From Aquibium sp. ELW1220 (GTDB lineage: Bacteria; Pseudomonadota; Alphaproteobacteria; Rhizobiales; Rhizobiaceae): a DNA stretch of 64,000 nt. The notes beneath the pieces were generated by a model that worked only from the letters and a program-made list of their open reading frames with translations, was not told the origin of the DNA and did not search any database. Shown here one piece after another: positions 1-8,173 of the stretch. How positions within the stretch are numbered: the first letter of the stretch is position 1; every line of letters starts with the position of its first letter. The position numbers and the translations under genes are program-made. The stretch lies in the NCBI RefSeq assembly GCF_030398385.1, contig NZ_JAOAOQ010000027.1, positions 21,202 through 85,201 on the forward strand, given 5' to 3'.

Positions 1-1
1 C

Positions 2-238
2 GGCATCGGGATGGCGCGGGTCAACGACATGGAAGGCCTGTGGCACCACCCGCAGCTCGCCGCGCGCGAACGCTGGACGAGCGTCGAGACGCCGCAGGGG
101 CCGGTTCCCGCCCTGAAGCCGATCGCCGGCAGCTGGGAGCCGCGGATGGATCCGGTTCCGGCGCTGGGCGAGCACACCGCCGCCATCCTGGCGGAACTGG
201 GAGTGGAACGGGAGGGTTCCGGAAAGATGGTTGGCTGA
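2..238 (+). CDS. CaiB/BaiF CoA-transferase, C-terminal end (partial)
   Basis: The reading frame is open from the first bases and stops at 236-238, so only the last 78 or so residues of a longer protein are here. The tail contains VNDMEGLWHHPQL, then GPVPALKPI and EPRMDPVPALGEHTAAILAELG. This is the typical C-terminus of family III CoA-transferases (CaiB/BaiF, Pfam CoA_transf_3), which move CoA between organic acids. Substrate cannot be told from the tail, because the catalytic Asp lies upstream of the window. The 50-base gap to the next gene and the different function suggest it is the last gene of an upstream unit. Confidence 0.8.
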   Translation, partial: GIGMARVNDMEGLWHHPQLAARERWTSVETPQGPVPALKPIAGSWEPRMDPVPALGEHTAAILAELGVEREGSGKMVG

Positions 239-288
239 GCGACAAGCCTGCTGCGGACGTCATATTTAAATGACACCGCAACGGGGCA

Positions 289-726
289 GTGCAACAAATG
301 ACACTGCAACCCCAACCGGAGTCGTATCCCTTGGACGAATATCGACTTGACGGTCGCTCGATCCTCATCCTGGAAGATGAGTACCTCATCGCCATGGACG
401 TCGAGCAGTCCTGCCTGGAATGGGGGGCGAGCGAGGTGACGATCCTGCGAAGCCTCGATCAGATGCGCGATCAGCCCCTGGACCAGCCGCGCTTCGACGC
501 GGCGATCGTCGACCTCCGCCTGGGCGGAGAATCGACGACCTATTTCGCCCGGGAACTGGCGAGGCGCCGCATACCCTTCGTCTTCGCGACCGGCCTGAGC
601 GACGTCGGGGAACTCGCGGAAAGTTTCCCCGACGTGCCGGTGATCGGCAAGCCCTATTCCGGCGACGAACTCGTTCGCATCCTCGCCGCAGTCATCGCGC
701 GGAGCCGGTCAAGCTGCAGCGCCTGA
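289..726 (+). CDS. FAT GUY-type single-domain response regulator
   Basis: A 145-residue protein made only of a receiver domain (about residues 23-140). The acidic pair is E29/D30, the phospho-acceptor Asp is D75 in AIVDLRLG, and the conserved Lys is K121 in IGKPY. Residues 96-102 read PFVFATG, the signature of the FAT GUY regulators, a family that includes SdrG of the sphingomonad stress pathway. There is no output domain, so it probably passes or drains phosphoryl groups between histidine kinases and PhyR. It starts with GTG at 289; an ATG at 298 is an alternative. Its 3' end overlaps the convergent sigma-factor gene by 18 bases. The role in the stress response is inferred from motif and location. 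Confidence 0.85.
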   Translation: MQQMTLQPQPESYPLDEYRLDGRSILILEDEYLIAMDVEQSCLEWGASEVTILRSLDQMRDQPLDQPRFDAAIVDLRLGGESTTYFARELARRRIPFVFATGLSDVGELAESFPDVPVIGKPYSGDELVRILAAVIARSRSSCSA

Positions 727-1260
727 CCCCATGACCTGCGCGGCGATCGCGTCCGGGCCGTAGTCGCCCTCGCCCTCGATCGAGAGGAGTTCCTGCAGGC
801 GCACCCGCGCGCGGCTGACGCGGCTCTTGATGGTGCCGACGGCGCAGCCGCAGATCTCGGCTGCCTCCTCGTAGGAGAAGCCCGACGCACCGATAAGGAT
901 CACCGCTTCCCGCTGGTCTTCCGGCAGCCGCTCGAGCGCGGCGCGGAAGTCCTTGAGGTCGAGCGAGCCGTGCTGGCTCGGGTGAACGGCGAGCCTCGCC
1001 GTCATGGTCCCCTCGCTGTCCTGCACCTCGCGGCCGCGCTTGCGCATCTGCGAGTAGAATTCGTTGCGCAGGATGGTGAAGAGCCAGGCCTTGAGGTTCG
1101 TGCCGGGCTGGAAGCTCATCTGCTTGTCCCAGGCCTTGACCAGCGTCTCCTGGACGAGGTCGTCGGCCTTGTCGCTGTTGTGCGACAGCGAGACCGCGAA
1201 TGCCCGCAGACTGGGAATGGCTCCGAGCAGCCCGGTCTTGAAATCGGCCCCGTGGCTCAT
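709..1260 (-). CDS. ecfG: EcfG-family general stress response sigma factor
   Basis: A 183-residue extracytoplasmic-function sigma factor. Region 2 (about residues 15-80) contains DDLVQETLVKAWDK and LKAWLFTILRNEFYS. Region 4 (about 105-160) contains LPEDQREAVILIGASGFSYE and the helix-turn-helix CAVGTIKSRVSRAR. These sequences are typical of EcfG (SigT/RpoE2-like), which directs RNA polymerase to GGAAC/CGTT promoters under general stress. The start codon overlaps the nepR stop (ATGA), so sigma factor and its anti-sigma factor are translationally coupled. The order nepR-ecfG divergent from phyR is the standard alphaproteobacterial arrangement. NepR should hold it inactive until phosphorylated PhyR takes NepR away. 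Confidence 0.95.
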   Translation of the reverse strand: MSHGADFKTGLLGAIPSLRAFAVSLSHNSDKADDLVQETLVKAWDKQMSFQPGTNLKAWLFTILRNEFYSQMRKRGREVQDSEGTMTARLAVHPSQHGSLDLKDFRAALERLPEDQREAVILIGASGFSYEEAAEICGCAVGTIKSRVSRARVRLQELLSIEGEGDYGPDAIAAQVMGSGAAA

Positions 1261-1457
1261 TCGGCGTCTCCAGCCTTCTTGCGTTGGCTTTCTGCGGTTT
1301 CGAGCTGGCTGAGGAGGTCTGTGAACCGATCGGGGACTTCCGGAGACATCAACCCGTCGTAGTATTCGCGCAGCTTGCGGCCGATCTCGGAATTGGCGCC
1401 GAGCGGATCTTCACGACGCGGCTTGCCACCGGCCGAGCGCGTTTCTTTTTCGTTCAT
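1257..1457 (-). CDS. nepR: NepR anti-sigma factor
   Basis: A 66-residue protein with the conserved NepR core IGRKLREYYDGLMSPEVPDR at about residues 25-44. The core forms two helices that clamp EcfG, or PhyR when PhyR is phosphorylated. The ATG at 1455-1457 is chosen because it immediately precedes the family-typical N-terminus; the frame is open further upstream but without NepR similarity. It is the first gene of a two-gene unit with ecfG and overlaps it by four bases. A weaker EcfG-like promoter lies about 115 bases upstream on the same strand, consistent with autoregulation. Confidence 0.93.
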   Translation of the reverse strand: MNEKETRSAGGKPRREDPLGANSEIGRKLREYYDGLMSPEVPDRFTDLLSQLETAESQRKKAGDAE

Positions 1458-1552
1458 ATGCTGTCTAACCCCTGCCTTGGCCAGCCACACCGTGCCCGGC
1501 GCCACGCCTATGTCGAGAGACCCGCCGCATGACGGACCTCGTTCGGTGCTGT

Positions 1553-1577
1553 AATGTGAGACCGGCAAAAAAGTTCC
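1553..1577 (-). promoter_or_regulatory. Possible EcfG promoter for nepR-ecfG
   Basis: On the minus strand GGAAC (1577-1573) is followed after 16 bases by CATT (1556-1553). The consensus is GGAAC-N16/17-CGTT, so the -10 has one mismatch. It points toward nepR-ecfG, which in relatives is autoregulated. Weaker than the three plus-strand sites. Confidence 0.45.
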
Positions 1578-1584
1578 GGCCAAG

Positions 1585-1609
1585 GGAACTCTTTTCCACA
1601 GGACCCGTT
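1585..1609 (+). promoter_or_regulatory. EcfG-dependent promoter of phyR
   Basis: GGAAC at 1585-1589, a 16-base spacer and CGTT at 1606-1609 match the alphaproteobacterial EcfG promoter consensus exactly. It lies 59 bases before the phyR ATG and points to it, giving positive feedback of the stress response on its own switch. Confidence 0.85.
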
Positions 1610-1667
1610 TATCGGCATCGAACGCGCGGGCACCCGCGCGTTCACTCATGAGGGAGACACCGACATT

Positions 1668-2462
1668 ATGAGCCTTTCCGCCAGTATCGCGCCCCATCTG
1701 CCCTATCTGCGTCGTTTCTCCAGAGCGGTGTCCGGGTCGCAGGCGAGCGGCGATGCGCTGGTAGCCGCCGTCCTGGAGGCGATCATCGCCGACATCAGCA
1801 TCTTTCCGGATGCGTCCAATCCCAAGGTCGGGCTCTACAAGATTTTCGCCAAGCTGTTTTCTTCTATCGACGTCAAGGTTCCGACGAGCGCGCCGACTTC
1901 ACCGTGGGAAGTTCGCGCCGCCGCCAGCCTCTCGTCGATTGCGCCACGCCCGCGGCAGGCCTTCGTGCTCGTCGCGGTGGAAGGCTTCAGCGACCGCGAG
2001 GGCGCCGAAATCCTGGACGTGAGCGAAGAGGAATTCTCCGACCTCCTCAACGAGGCTTCTTCGGAGATTTCCCGTCAGGTTGCCACCGACATCCTCATCA
2101 TCGAGGACGAACCGCTGATCGCCATGGACATCGAGGAGATGGTCGAAAGCCTCGGCCACCGCGTCGTGGGGACCGCCCGCACCCACTCGGAAGCGACCGC
2201 GCTGTTCCGCAAGACGCAGCCGCGGATGGTGCTGGCCGACATCCAGCTGGCGGACGGCAGCTCGGGCATCGACGCCGTCAACGAGATTCTGGCGAACACG
2301 CCCGTTCCGGTGATCTTCATCACCGCATTTCCAGAGCGCCTGCTGACCGGCGAACGTCCCGAGCCGGCTTTCCTCGTGACCAAGCCGTTCAACCCCGACA
2401 TGGTGAAGGCGCTGATCAGCCAGGCGTTGTTCTTCGACCGGCAGGCCAAGGCGGCCGCCTGA
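1668..2462 (+). CDS. phyR: PhyR, sigma-like response regulator and anti-anti-sigma factor
   Basis: A 264-residue protein. Residues 1-135 form a sigma-like domain resembling ECF regions 2 and 4 (YLRRFSRAVSGSQASGDALV; RQAFVLVAVEGFSDREGAEIL). Residues 140-258 form a receiver domain with IIEDEPLIAMDIEE, phospho-acceptor D191 (LADIQLADG), T219 and K239 (TKPFNP). On phosphorylation the sigma-like domain binds NepR and frees EcfG (partner switching). It is divergent from nepR-ecfG, has its own EcfG promoter and ends in an intrinsic terminator. Length and domain order match PhyR of other Rhizobiales. Likely phosphodonors are HWE/HisKA_2 kinases such as the one encoded at 2919-3950. Confidence 0.97.
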   Translation: MSLSASIAPHLPYLRRFSRAVSGSQASGDALVAAVLEAIIADISIFPDASNPKVGLYKIFAKLFSSIDVKVPTSAPTSPWEVRAAASLSSIAPRPRQAFVLVAVEGFSDREGAEILDVSEEEFSDLLNEASSEISRQVATDILIIEDEPLIAMDIEEMVESLGHRVVGTARTHSEATALFRKTQPRMVLADIQLADGSSGIDAVNEILANTPVPVIFITAFPERLLTGERPEPAFLVTKPFNPDMVKALISQALFFDRQAKAAA

Positions 2463-2489
2463 CGGTCCGACACACATGCTCCACGGAGA

Positions 2490-2513
2490 GGCCGCCGCCC
2501 GGGCGGCCTTTTT
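2490..2513 (+). terminator. Intrinsic terminator after phyR
   Basis: GGCCGCC (2490-2496) pairs with GGCGGCC (2502-2508) around a five-base loop and is followed by TTTTT (2509-2513). It lies 28 bases after the phyR stop and just before the next EcfG promoter, so the DUF1328 gene is expressed separately. Confidence 0.88.
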
Positions 2514-2516
2514 GTT

Positions 2517-2542
2517 GGAACCACCCGAGACGAAGGCGCGTT
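2517..2542 (+). promoter_or_regulatory. EcfG-dependent promoter of the DUF1328 gene
   Basis: GGAAC at 2517-2521, a 17-base spacer and CGTT at 2539-2542. It starts four bases after the T tract of the phyR terminator and 46 bases before the small membrane-protein ATG, so this gene should be stress-induced. Confidence 0.8.
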
Positions 2543-2587
2543 GTCCCGATGTCGTGAAGGATGCAGTTCGAAACGGGAACGACCATC

Positions 2588-2755
2588 ATGCTCTACTGGA
2601 CATTGATCTTTCTCGTTCTCGCGCTCCTGGCGGGTGCCATGGGCTTCGGCGGCGTGGCGAGTGCGGCGGCCGTTATCGCGCAGGTCATGTTCTTCGTGTT
2701 CATGGGGTTGCTCGTGTGGTCGCTGGTGGCCGGAATGCGGCGCTCCGCGAGGTAA
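2588..2755 (+). CDS. DUF1328 small membrane protein
   Basis: A 55-residue protein starting [16 protein letters not shown] and containing [18 protein letters not shown], the hallmark of DUF1328 (YtjA-like) proteins. It has two hydrophobic helices separated by a Gly-rich turn and ends in basic residues (GMRRSAR). The start is set at the family N-terminus; nine further upstream codons are open but do not fit the family. DUF1328 genes often belong to stress regulons, although their biochemical role is unknown. An exact EcfG promoter directly upstream supports membership of the general stress regulon here. Confidence 0.87.
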   Translation: MLYWTLIFLVLALLAGAMGFGGVASAAAVIAQVMFFVFMGLLVWSLVAGMRRSAR

Positions 2756-2847
2756 GCGAAGAGGTTCGGTGACCGGCTTTTCCCCCTCAGCCGGGTGCCG
2801 TGCGCCGGTTCGTGGATCGTCCATGGACCGGCGTCTTCGTTTCCCGG

Positions 2848-2872
2848 GGAACCTGATGCTGTCTGCTTCGTT
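2848..2872 (+). promoter_or_regulatory. EcfG-dependent promoter of the HWE kinase gene
   Basis: GGAAC at 2848-2852, a 16-base spacer and CGTT at 2869-2872, 47 bases before the kinase ATG. It makes the sensor kinase itself a predicted target of the sigma factor it may control. Confidence 0.82.
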
Positions 2873-2918
2873 GCGAAAAAAACAAGAATAACACGCTGTT
2901 GGCAGGGCGATCGACAAC

Positions 2919-3950
2919 ATGACCACACCCGGCGAGGATCAGAAGGGAACGACCCAGAGTCGGGTACGGGCGGGTAGCCCTGCAGGTTTCGACCGCGGGC
3001 TGCTCAGAGCGCTGCACAACACCAGCATTTCCGTCCTCTACCTCGATCGAAGCCTGCAATGCGTCTGGACGGAGAACAAGCCGGAAGGGTGGATCGGCGA
3101 TGTCCTTTGCGGCAGCGAGGACGGCAAGGGACTGCTTGCGCTCGACGATGCGGACCGGCTGCGGAACGCACGCGAGGCGGCGCTTTCCGGCGACGAATGC
3201 AGCCATCTCGAGATCCGTTTTCCGGATGCGGCAGGGGTGCGCTGGTTCGAGATCTGGATCGACTCCGACCTTGATGGCCGCGAGGTGCGCGGCGTCATCA
3301 CGACAGCTGTGGAGATCACCGAGCGGCGTCGCCGGGAAGACGCGCTGCGGATGCTGCTGCGCGAGGTAAGTCATCGGTCGAAGAACCTGCTGGCCATCAT
3401 TCAGTCCATCGCCAACCAGACCGGGCGGTATTCCGGAACGGTCAGCGATTTCCTGCAGCGGTTTCGGGGGCGGCTCCAGTCTCTGGCGGCCTCGCAGGAT
3501 CTGGTTACGTCGTCCAACTGGCGCGGTGCGGACCTGCACGAGCTGATCGCCGGGCAGGTGATCCGCTTCTGCCCGGATCCTGTCCGGAACCTCCGGCTGG
3601 AGGGCGGCAATCCCTATCTGAATCCGAACGCGGCGCTTCATGTCGGGCTTGCCTTGCACGAACTGGCCGTCAACGCGGTGAGCCATGGTGCCCTGTCGCG
3701 GCCGGACGGGATGGTGACGATCGCCGCACGGCCTCTCGCCGACGAGGGCGACGGCGAGGCGATGGAACTGATCTGGCGCGAAACGCTGGCGCCCAGTCAG
3801 GCTGCGACATCGCCGAACGGCCGGTTCGGCAGTCTCGCGCTCGAGCGCGTGGTTCCGGCCTCGCTGAACGGAACCGCGACGCTGACGATCGGATCGGGTG
3901 AACTGGTGTATCGCCTCGTCATGCCGCCCGAGAACTATGAACTCGGTTGA
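2919..3950 (+). CDS. PAS-containing HWE-family sensor histidine kinase
   Basis: A 343-residue protein with no obvious membrane segment. Residues 25-137 look like a PAS domain ending in ITTAVEITERRRRE. The dimerisation region has phospho-acceptor H152 in LREVSHRSKNLLAIIQS. The catalytic domain shows the HWE signature: the N-box His and Glu in LALHELAVNAVSHGA (H248, E249, N252) and the W-x-E pair in LIWRE (W286, E288). HWE kinases next to phyR commonly phosphorylate PhyR, so this is the likely cytoplasmic stress sensor of the locus (PhyK-like role). The signal it detects is unknown. Its promoter matches the EcfG consensus, implying feedback. Confidence 0.88.
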   Translation: MTTPGEDQKGTTQSRVRAGSPAGFDRGLLRALHNTSISVLYLDRSLQCVWTENKPEGWIGDVLCGSEDGKGLLALDDADRLRNAREAALSGDECSHLEIRFPDAAGVRWFEIWIDSDLDGREVRGVITTAVEITERRRREDALRMLLREVSHRSKNLLAIIQSIANQTGRYSGTVSDFLQRFRGRLQSLAASQDLVTSSNWRGADLHELIAGQVIRFCPDPVRNLRLEGGNPYLNPNAALHVGLALHELAVNAVSHGALSRPDGMVTIAARPLADEGDGEAMELIWRETLAPSQAATSPNGRFGSLALERVVPASLNGTATLTIGSGELVYRLVMPPENYELG

Positions 3951-4334
3951 CGGCGCGCGACAAAAGAAAGCCGGCCCGAAGGCCGGCAGGATTGGCGACG
4001 GAGACATGGGCGGGGGGCGTGTGTCTCCGTCGCCCGCCTTGCGATGGGGGATATCACAAGACGCTCCGCACAAACGGCCTGCACGGCGACTGGTTCCAGG
4101 GTTCCTGAACTTTTTTCTCCGAAGAGAGATTTTTCGCAGTCAGCACCGGTGACGGGCGTACTGCTGACGAGCGCTCCGGAACCTCCGGCTCCTTCCGGAG
4201 TTCAGGTAGCGCCGGTGATGCGCCGGGTTGGCCGAATTCTGCCGCGATCGTGGTTCTCGGACAAAATTGGGGCAAATTCTTCGGCGAAGCCTGTCGCGGG
4301 ACGGGCAACCGGTCAATAATCAGGAGAACGGGAA
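3951..4334. other. Intergenic region with hairpins
   Basis: About 384 bases without a convincing gene. Near its start GCCGGCC (3970-3976) pairs with GGCCGGC (3981-3987) around a CGAA tetraloop. A T tract follows only on the minus strand, so as a terminator it would fit that direction better, but no minus-strand gene enters from the right. A second inverted repeat, CTCCGGA...TCCGGAG, lies near 4174-4200. A GGAAC at 4178-4182 is followed after 16 bases by AGTT, a poor EcfG site. A ribosome binding site (AGGAGAACGGGAA) lies just before the next ATG. Confidence 0.5.
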
Positions 4335-4586
4335 ATGATGAAGATTGTCTACGCAGCGTTCACGGCCCTCATGCTGGCCATCACGGGCTGCACCACGGCC
4401 GAGCAGGCGGGAACGGTCGGCGCGGTCGGCGGCGGCCTCATCGGCGCAGCCGCAGGCGGCACCCAGGGCGCGCTGATCGGCGCGGTTGCCGGCGGCGTCG
4501 GCGGCTATCTCATCGGCCGCACGGCCGACGGACGCTGCCGCTACCGCACCCGCGACGGCCGCACGGTCTACGACCGCTGCTACTGA
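4335..4586 (+). CDS. Small glycine-zipper lipoprotein
   Basis: An 83-residue protein with a lipoprotein signal peptide ending in LAITGC, giving lipidated C19 after cleavage. Residues 27-61 are a glycine zipper (GAVGGGLIGAAAGGTQGA and so on) that probably forms a membrane hairpin. The C-terminal tail RCRYRTRDGRTVYDRCY has two Cys that could pair. It resembles the small YMGG/glycine-zipper envelope proteins of Rhizobiales. Exact function is unknown. It stands alone, with its own ribosome binding site and a strong terminator. Confidence 0.8.
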   Translation: MMKIVYAAFTALMLAITGCTTAEQAGTVGAVGGGLIGAAAGGTQGALIGAVAGGVGGYLIGRTADGRCRYRTRDGRTVYDRCY

Positions 4587-4613
4587 GCATCCGGTCTTCC
4601 GGACGACGAGAAG

Positions 4614-4639
4614 GCCCGGCGGCGACGCCGGGCTTTTTT
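4614..4639 (+). terminator. Intrinsic terminator after the glycine-zipper lipoprotein
   Basis: GCCCGGC (4614-4620) pairs with GCCGGGC (4627-4633) around GGCGAC and is followed by six T (4634-4639), 28 bases after the stop codon. Confidence 0.88.
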
Positions 4640-4668
4640 CATGGTCGTTGAAACGAGGCCTGCGGCGG

Positions 4669-5460
4669 TCAGGCGGCCTCGGCCGGCATCGCGCCGGGTC
4701 CGGGCGTGGCGCCGGGCGGGCATTTGCCGAGGATGATCATGCCGAGCACCTCGTCCTTGGTGACGTCCTGCGTCCGGGCGGTGCCGACCACCTGGCCGTT
4801 CTTCATGACGCAGACGCGGTCGGCGAGATCGAACACGTCGTGGATGTCGTGGCTGATCAGGAAGATGCCGATTCCGTCGGCCTTGAGCTGCTTGACGAGT
4901 TCGCCGACCTGCGCGGTTTCCTGCGGCCCGAGCGCTGCGGTCGGCTCGTCCATGATGAGGATGCGCGCATTGAACAGGATGGCGCGCGCGATGGCCACCG
5001 ACTGGCGCTGGCCGCCCGACAGCTTCACCACCGGCTCCTTGAACCGCACGAAGCGCGGGTTGAGCCGGCCCATGACCTTGCGCGCCTCGGCTTCCATGGC
5101 GACATCGTCGAGCGTGCCCCAGGCGGTGACGATCTCGCGGCCGAGGAAGAGGTTGGCCGCGGCATCGACATTGTCGGCCAGCGCCAGCGTCTGGTAGATC
5201 GTCTCGATGCCGTAGGCCTTGGCGTCGCGCGGATTGGCGATGGTTGCTGCCTCGCCATTCACGCGGATTTCCCCGGCATCGCGCTTGTAAGCACCCGACA
5301 GGATCTTGATCAGCGTCGACTTGCCGGCACCGTTATGGCCGAGCAGCGCCACGACCTCACCCGGATAGAGATCGACGGAGGCATCGTCGACGGCACGGAT
5401 GCCGCCGAAGGCGATGGAAATGTTCTTCAGTTCGACGAGCGGCGGACCCTTGCGTTCCAT
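4669..5460 (-). CDS. Sugar ABC transporter ATP-binding protein, single-domain XylG/FrcA type
   Basis: A 263-residue ATPase with Walker [10 protein letters not shown], signature LSGGQRQ, Walker B ILIMDEP and switch His in LISHD. It has one nucleotide-binding domain, whereas XylG or RbsA of enteric bacteria has two; single-domain forms (FrcA-like) are common in rhizobia and act as homodimers. The ATG at 5458-5460 is chosen because the open frame further upstream has no ABC similarity. It is the last gene of a three-gene unit behind a permease and a XylF-like binding protein and should power uptake at the cytoplasmic membrane. The C-terminal tail is Pro/Gly-rich. Confidence 0.9.
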   Translation of the reverse strand: MERKGPPLVELKNISIAFGGIRAVDDASVDLYPGEVVALLGHNGAGKSTLIKILSGAYKRDAGEIRVNGEAATIANPRDAKAYGIETIYQTLALADNVDAAANLFLGREIVTAWGTLDDVAMEAEARKVMGRLNPRFVRFKEPVVKLSGGQRQSVAIARAILFNARILIMDEPTAALGPQETAQVGELVKQLKADGIGIFLISHDIHDVFDLADRVCVMKNGQVVGTARTQDVTKDEVLGMIILGKCPPGATPGPGAMPAEAA

Positions 5461-5473
5461 GATGGTCCCTCTC

Positions 5474-6787
5474 CTACTGCATCCGCTTGCGGTACATGGT
5501 GTCGAGCCAGACGGCCACCACCAGGACGAGGCCGACGACGATGTTCTGCAGCGGCGTGTCGACACCGAGCAGGATCATGCCGGTCGACAGCGACTGCATC
5601 AGCACAGCACCGATCATCGCGCCGGCGACCGTGCCGGCGCCGCCGGCGAGCGAAGTGCCGCCGATGACGGCTGCGGCGATGACGAGCAGCTCGTCCAGCG
5701 TGCCCTGCGCGTTGGTGGCGGCGTTGAGGCGGGCAGTGGAAATGGCGGCGCCGATGGCGGCGAGCGCGCCCATGACCATGAAGATCTTCATCGTCACCCA
5801 GCGGGTGTTGATGCCGGCGAGTTCGGCCGCCTCGGGATTGCCGCCGATGGCGAAGACGTAGCGGCCGAAGCGCGTGCGGGTGGAGACGAAGGACATGACG
5901 ACGCCGACGCCGATGGCGATCAGCACCGGAATGGCGATGCCGTGGGCGATGAACAGCCCGCCCTCGGGAAGGGTGATGTTGTTGTCGCGCGCGTAGTTGC
6001 GCACGATGCCGATGGGCCAGGGATAGGAATTGGCGATCCACACGGCGCCGAGAATGGCAGCGCAGGCGACGCCGCCGAGGAAGAACTCGGCCCAGACCGG
6101 CCGCAGCGGGAAGCGGAAGCGCTTGCGCTGGCTGCGACCGTTGAACAGCATGAACACGACGGCCGCGCAGGCGATGAGACCGACGATCCAGCTCGCGGTC
6201 GCGCCGATGGAGCCCGCCGGGCCGCCGCCCATCAGGCGGAAGGTCTCGTCCATGGGCGCCACCGTGCGGCCCGAAGTGACCCACCAGGCCGCCCCGCGCC
6301 AGACCAGCAGGCCGCCGAGCGTGACGATGAAGGCCGGTACGCCGAGGAAGGCGATGACGTAACCCTGCGCTGCGCCGATGAGAATGCCGACCAGGAGGCC
6401 GACGAGAAGCGCGATGACCCAGATGGCCGGATGGCCGAAATCGAGGTAGCGCGGCAGGATCTCGGCCTGCGTGACGCCGATGATCATGCCGACGAAGCCG
6501 AGCACCGAACCGACCGACAGGTCGATGTTGCGGGTGACGATGACGAGCACCATGCCGGTGGCCATGACCGCCACCGAAGACGACTGCACCGACAGGTTCC
6601 AGAGGTTGCGCGGCGTGAGAAACAGGCCGTCGGAGAAGATGTGGAAGCCGAGCCAGATGACGAGCAGCGCGCCGATCATGCCCAGCATGCGCGTGTCGAG
6701 CTCGGTGGCCTTCAGGAAGGCGGCCATCGGGCCGAGTTCCGTCGACCGGGCGCGATCCGGGGATGCCGTCGAGGTCGCGTCGGACAT
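5474..6787 (-). CDS. xylH: Sugar ABC transporter permease, XylH type
   Basis: A 437-residue integral membrane protein with about ten or more hydrophobic segments. It contains [23 protein letters not shown] and the cytoplasmic coupling region [18 protein letters not shown], all typical of BPD_transp_2 permeases of the ribose/xylose group. The length and the extra central segment before [12 protein letters not shown] match XylH rather than the shorter RbsC. It lies between the XylF-like binding protein and the ATPase on the same strand, separated from the ATPase gene by 13 bases. Substrate assignment to xylose rests on the neighbouring binding protein. Confidence 0.88.
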   Translation of the reverse strand: MSDATSTASPDRARSTELGPMAAFLKATELDTRMLGMIGALLVIWLGFHIFSDGLFLTPRNLWNLSVQSSSVAVMATGMVLVIVTRNIDLSVGSVLGFVGMIIGVTQAEILPRYLDFGHPAIWVIALLVGLLVGILIGAAQGYVIAFLGVPAFIVTLGGLLVWRGAAWWVTSGRTVAPMDETFRLMGGGPAGSIGATASWIVGLIACAAVVFMLFNGRSQRKRFRFPLRPVWAEFFLGGVACAAILGAVWIANSYPWPIGIVRNYARDNNITLPEGGLFIAHGIAIPVLIAIGVGVVMSFVSTRTRFGRYVFAIGGNPEAAELAGINTRWVTMKIFMVMGALAAIGAAISTARLNAATNAQGTLDELLVIAAAVIGGTSLAGGAGTVAGAMIGAVLMQSLSTGMILLGVDTPLQNIVVGLVLVVAVWLDTMYRKRMQ

Positions 6788-6918
6788 GGTTTCCTCCCCG
6801 TGGGGCTGCTTCGCCGGACCGTCTTGCGCGGCTGTCGGCGCGGATGTTCCAAGGTCAGATTAGGCTTGCGCCGCGGCTTTCGTCAAACCGCGGCGCAATC
6901 CAGGTCGGGTCGTTCAGA

Positions 6919-7953
6919 TCAGTTGCAGGCTGCGACGCTGCCGGCCGAAACGCCCTGGCAGAGCGCTTCCTTGGAGATCCAGCCGGCATCGACCACCGTG
7001 GCGAGGTTGTCCTTGGTGATCGGGACGGGGGTCAGGAACACCGCGTCGACTTCCTTGCCGCCGGGGGTGGTGAACTTCACCGCATTTGCGATGGCGCTCA
7101 TCTCGGTGCCGTCGGCCAGTGCCGAAGCGATCTCGGCTGCGTTCTTGCCGAGTTCGCGCGCGTCCTTCCAGACCGACACGGTCTGGGTGCCGAGCGCGAC
7201 GCGGTTGAGCGCCGCATGGTCGCCGTCCTGGCCCGAGACCGGGATGCCCTGCAGGCCCTGCGCCGTGAGCGCCGCGACGACGCCGCCGGCCGTGCCGTCG
7301 TTGGACGCAACGACCGCATCGACGGCGTTGTTGTTGGCCGTCAGGATCTGCTCCATGTTCTTCTGGGCATTGGCCGGCAGCCAGCCGTCGGTATAGGCCT
7401 CGCCGACATTCTTGACCTTGCCGGAATCGATGGCTTCCTTGAGCACTTCCATCTGGCCGGAGAAGAGGAAGTCGGCGTTCGGGTCGGACGACGAACCCTT
7501 GATGAAGGCGTAGTTGCCCTCGGGCTTGACCTTGAATACCTCGCGGGCCTGCATGCGGCCCACTTCCTTGTTGTCGAAGGTCAGGTAGAAGGCGTTCTCG
7601 TTCTCGATCAGACGGTCGTAGCCGACCACCGGGATGCCTTCGTTGACGGCCTTCTCGACCGCCGGGCCGATGGCCGAGGCGTCCTGGGCAAGGATGATCA
7701 GGGCATCGGCACCCTGGGCGATCAGCGCCTCGACGTCGGTGAGCTGCTTGGCGGCCGACGACTGGGCGTCGGCGGAAATGTACTTGTCGCCGGCGGCCTC
7801 GATGGCGGCCTTCATCGCGGCTTCGTCGGTCTTCCAGCGCTCCTCCTGGAAGTTGGACCACGAAACGCCGATGGTCTTGTCCTTGGCGAGCGCGCCGCCA
7901 GCAAACGACAGGCTGAATACGGCGCAGCTGAGCGCCAAAATCGTCTTCTTCAT
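6919..7953 (-). CDS. xylF: D-xylose-type periplasmic sugar-binding protein
   Basis: A 344-residue protein beginning with a Sec signal peptide ([20 protein letters not shown], cleavage near ALA/KDK). The mature part is a periplasmic-binding-protein fold typical of Xyl[34 protein letters not shown] and [14 protein letters not shown]. It should capture the sugar in the periplasm and hand it to the permease. The ATG at 7951-7953 follows a ribosome binding site (GGGAGGATAGC); the open frame upstream has no signal-peptide logic. It is the first gene of the transporter unit, divergent from the ROK regulator, and the shared intergenic region holds two matching palindromes. Confidence 0.92.
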   Translation of the reverse strand: MKKTILALSCAVFSLSFAGGALAKDKTIGVSWSNFQEERWKTDEAAMKAAIEAAGDKYISADAQSSAAKQLTDVEALIAQGADALIILAQDASAIGPAVEKAVNEGIPVVGYDRLIENENAFYLTFDNKEVGRMQAREVFKVKPEGNYAFIKGSSSDPNADFLFSGQMEVLKEAIDSGKVKNVGEAYTDGWLPANAQKNMEQILTANNNAVDAVVASNDGTAGGVVAALTAQGLQGIPVSGQDGDHAALNRVALGTQTVSVWKDARELGKNAAEIASALADGTEMSAIANAVKFTTPGGKEVDAVFLTPVPITKDNLATVVDAGWISKEALCQGVSAGSVAACN

Positions 7954-8108
7954 GCTATCCTCCCGGTGCATCGTTGCACATGCAGAACCGGCACGGGTCC
8001 CTGCACGGCGGGACCGTCCGGCAACCAGCCTCTTTAATTCGAGGCTCGAAAAAAATAGTGACTTACCGCGCAAGCCGTGTCAACATGAATCTGGAGCGAC
8101 CTAACTTA

Positions 8109-8141
8109 TTGCAATGCAACATTCTTTCTGCTGCAGTGCAG
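8109..8141. promoter_or_regulatory. Tandem operator between xylF and the ROK regulator
   Basis: Two palindromes of the same design lie in the divergent intergenic region: TTGCAATGCAA (8109-8119) and CTGCAGTGCAG (8131-8141), both YTGCA-N-TGCAR. Their centres are 22 bases apart, two helical turns. This spacing suits cooperative binding of two dimers of the adjacent ROK repressor, with sugar as inducer. Confidence 0.75.
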
Positions 8142-8173
8142 TCATGTGGTTCGCGAAGGAGGAAACGGCCGCA

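Noticed and set aside
3970..3987. Perfect CGAA-loop hairpin as terminator of the HWE kinase gene
   Set aside because: No T tract follows on the plus strand, so it is recorded only as a hairpin in the intergenic region.
4178..4202. GGAAC-N16-AGTT as a fourth EcfG promoter before the glycine-zipper lipoprotein
   Set aside because: The -10 lacks CGTT, the site is about 130 bases from the gene and it sits inside an inverted repeat that explains the sequence.
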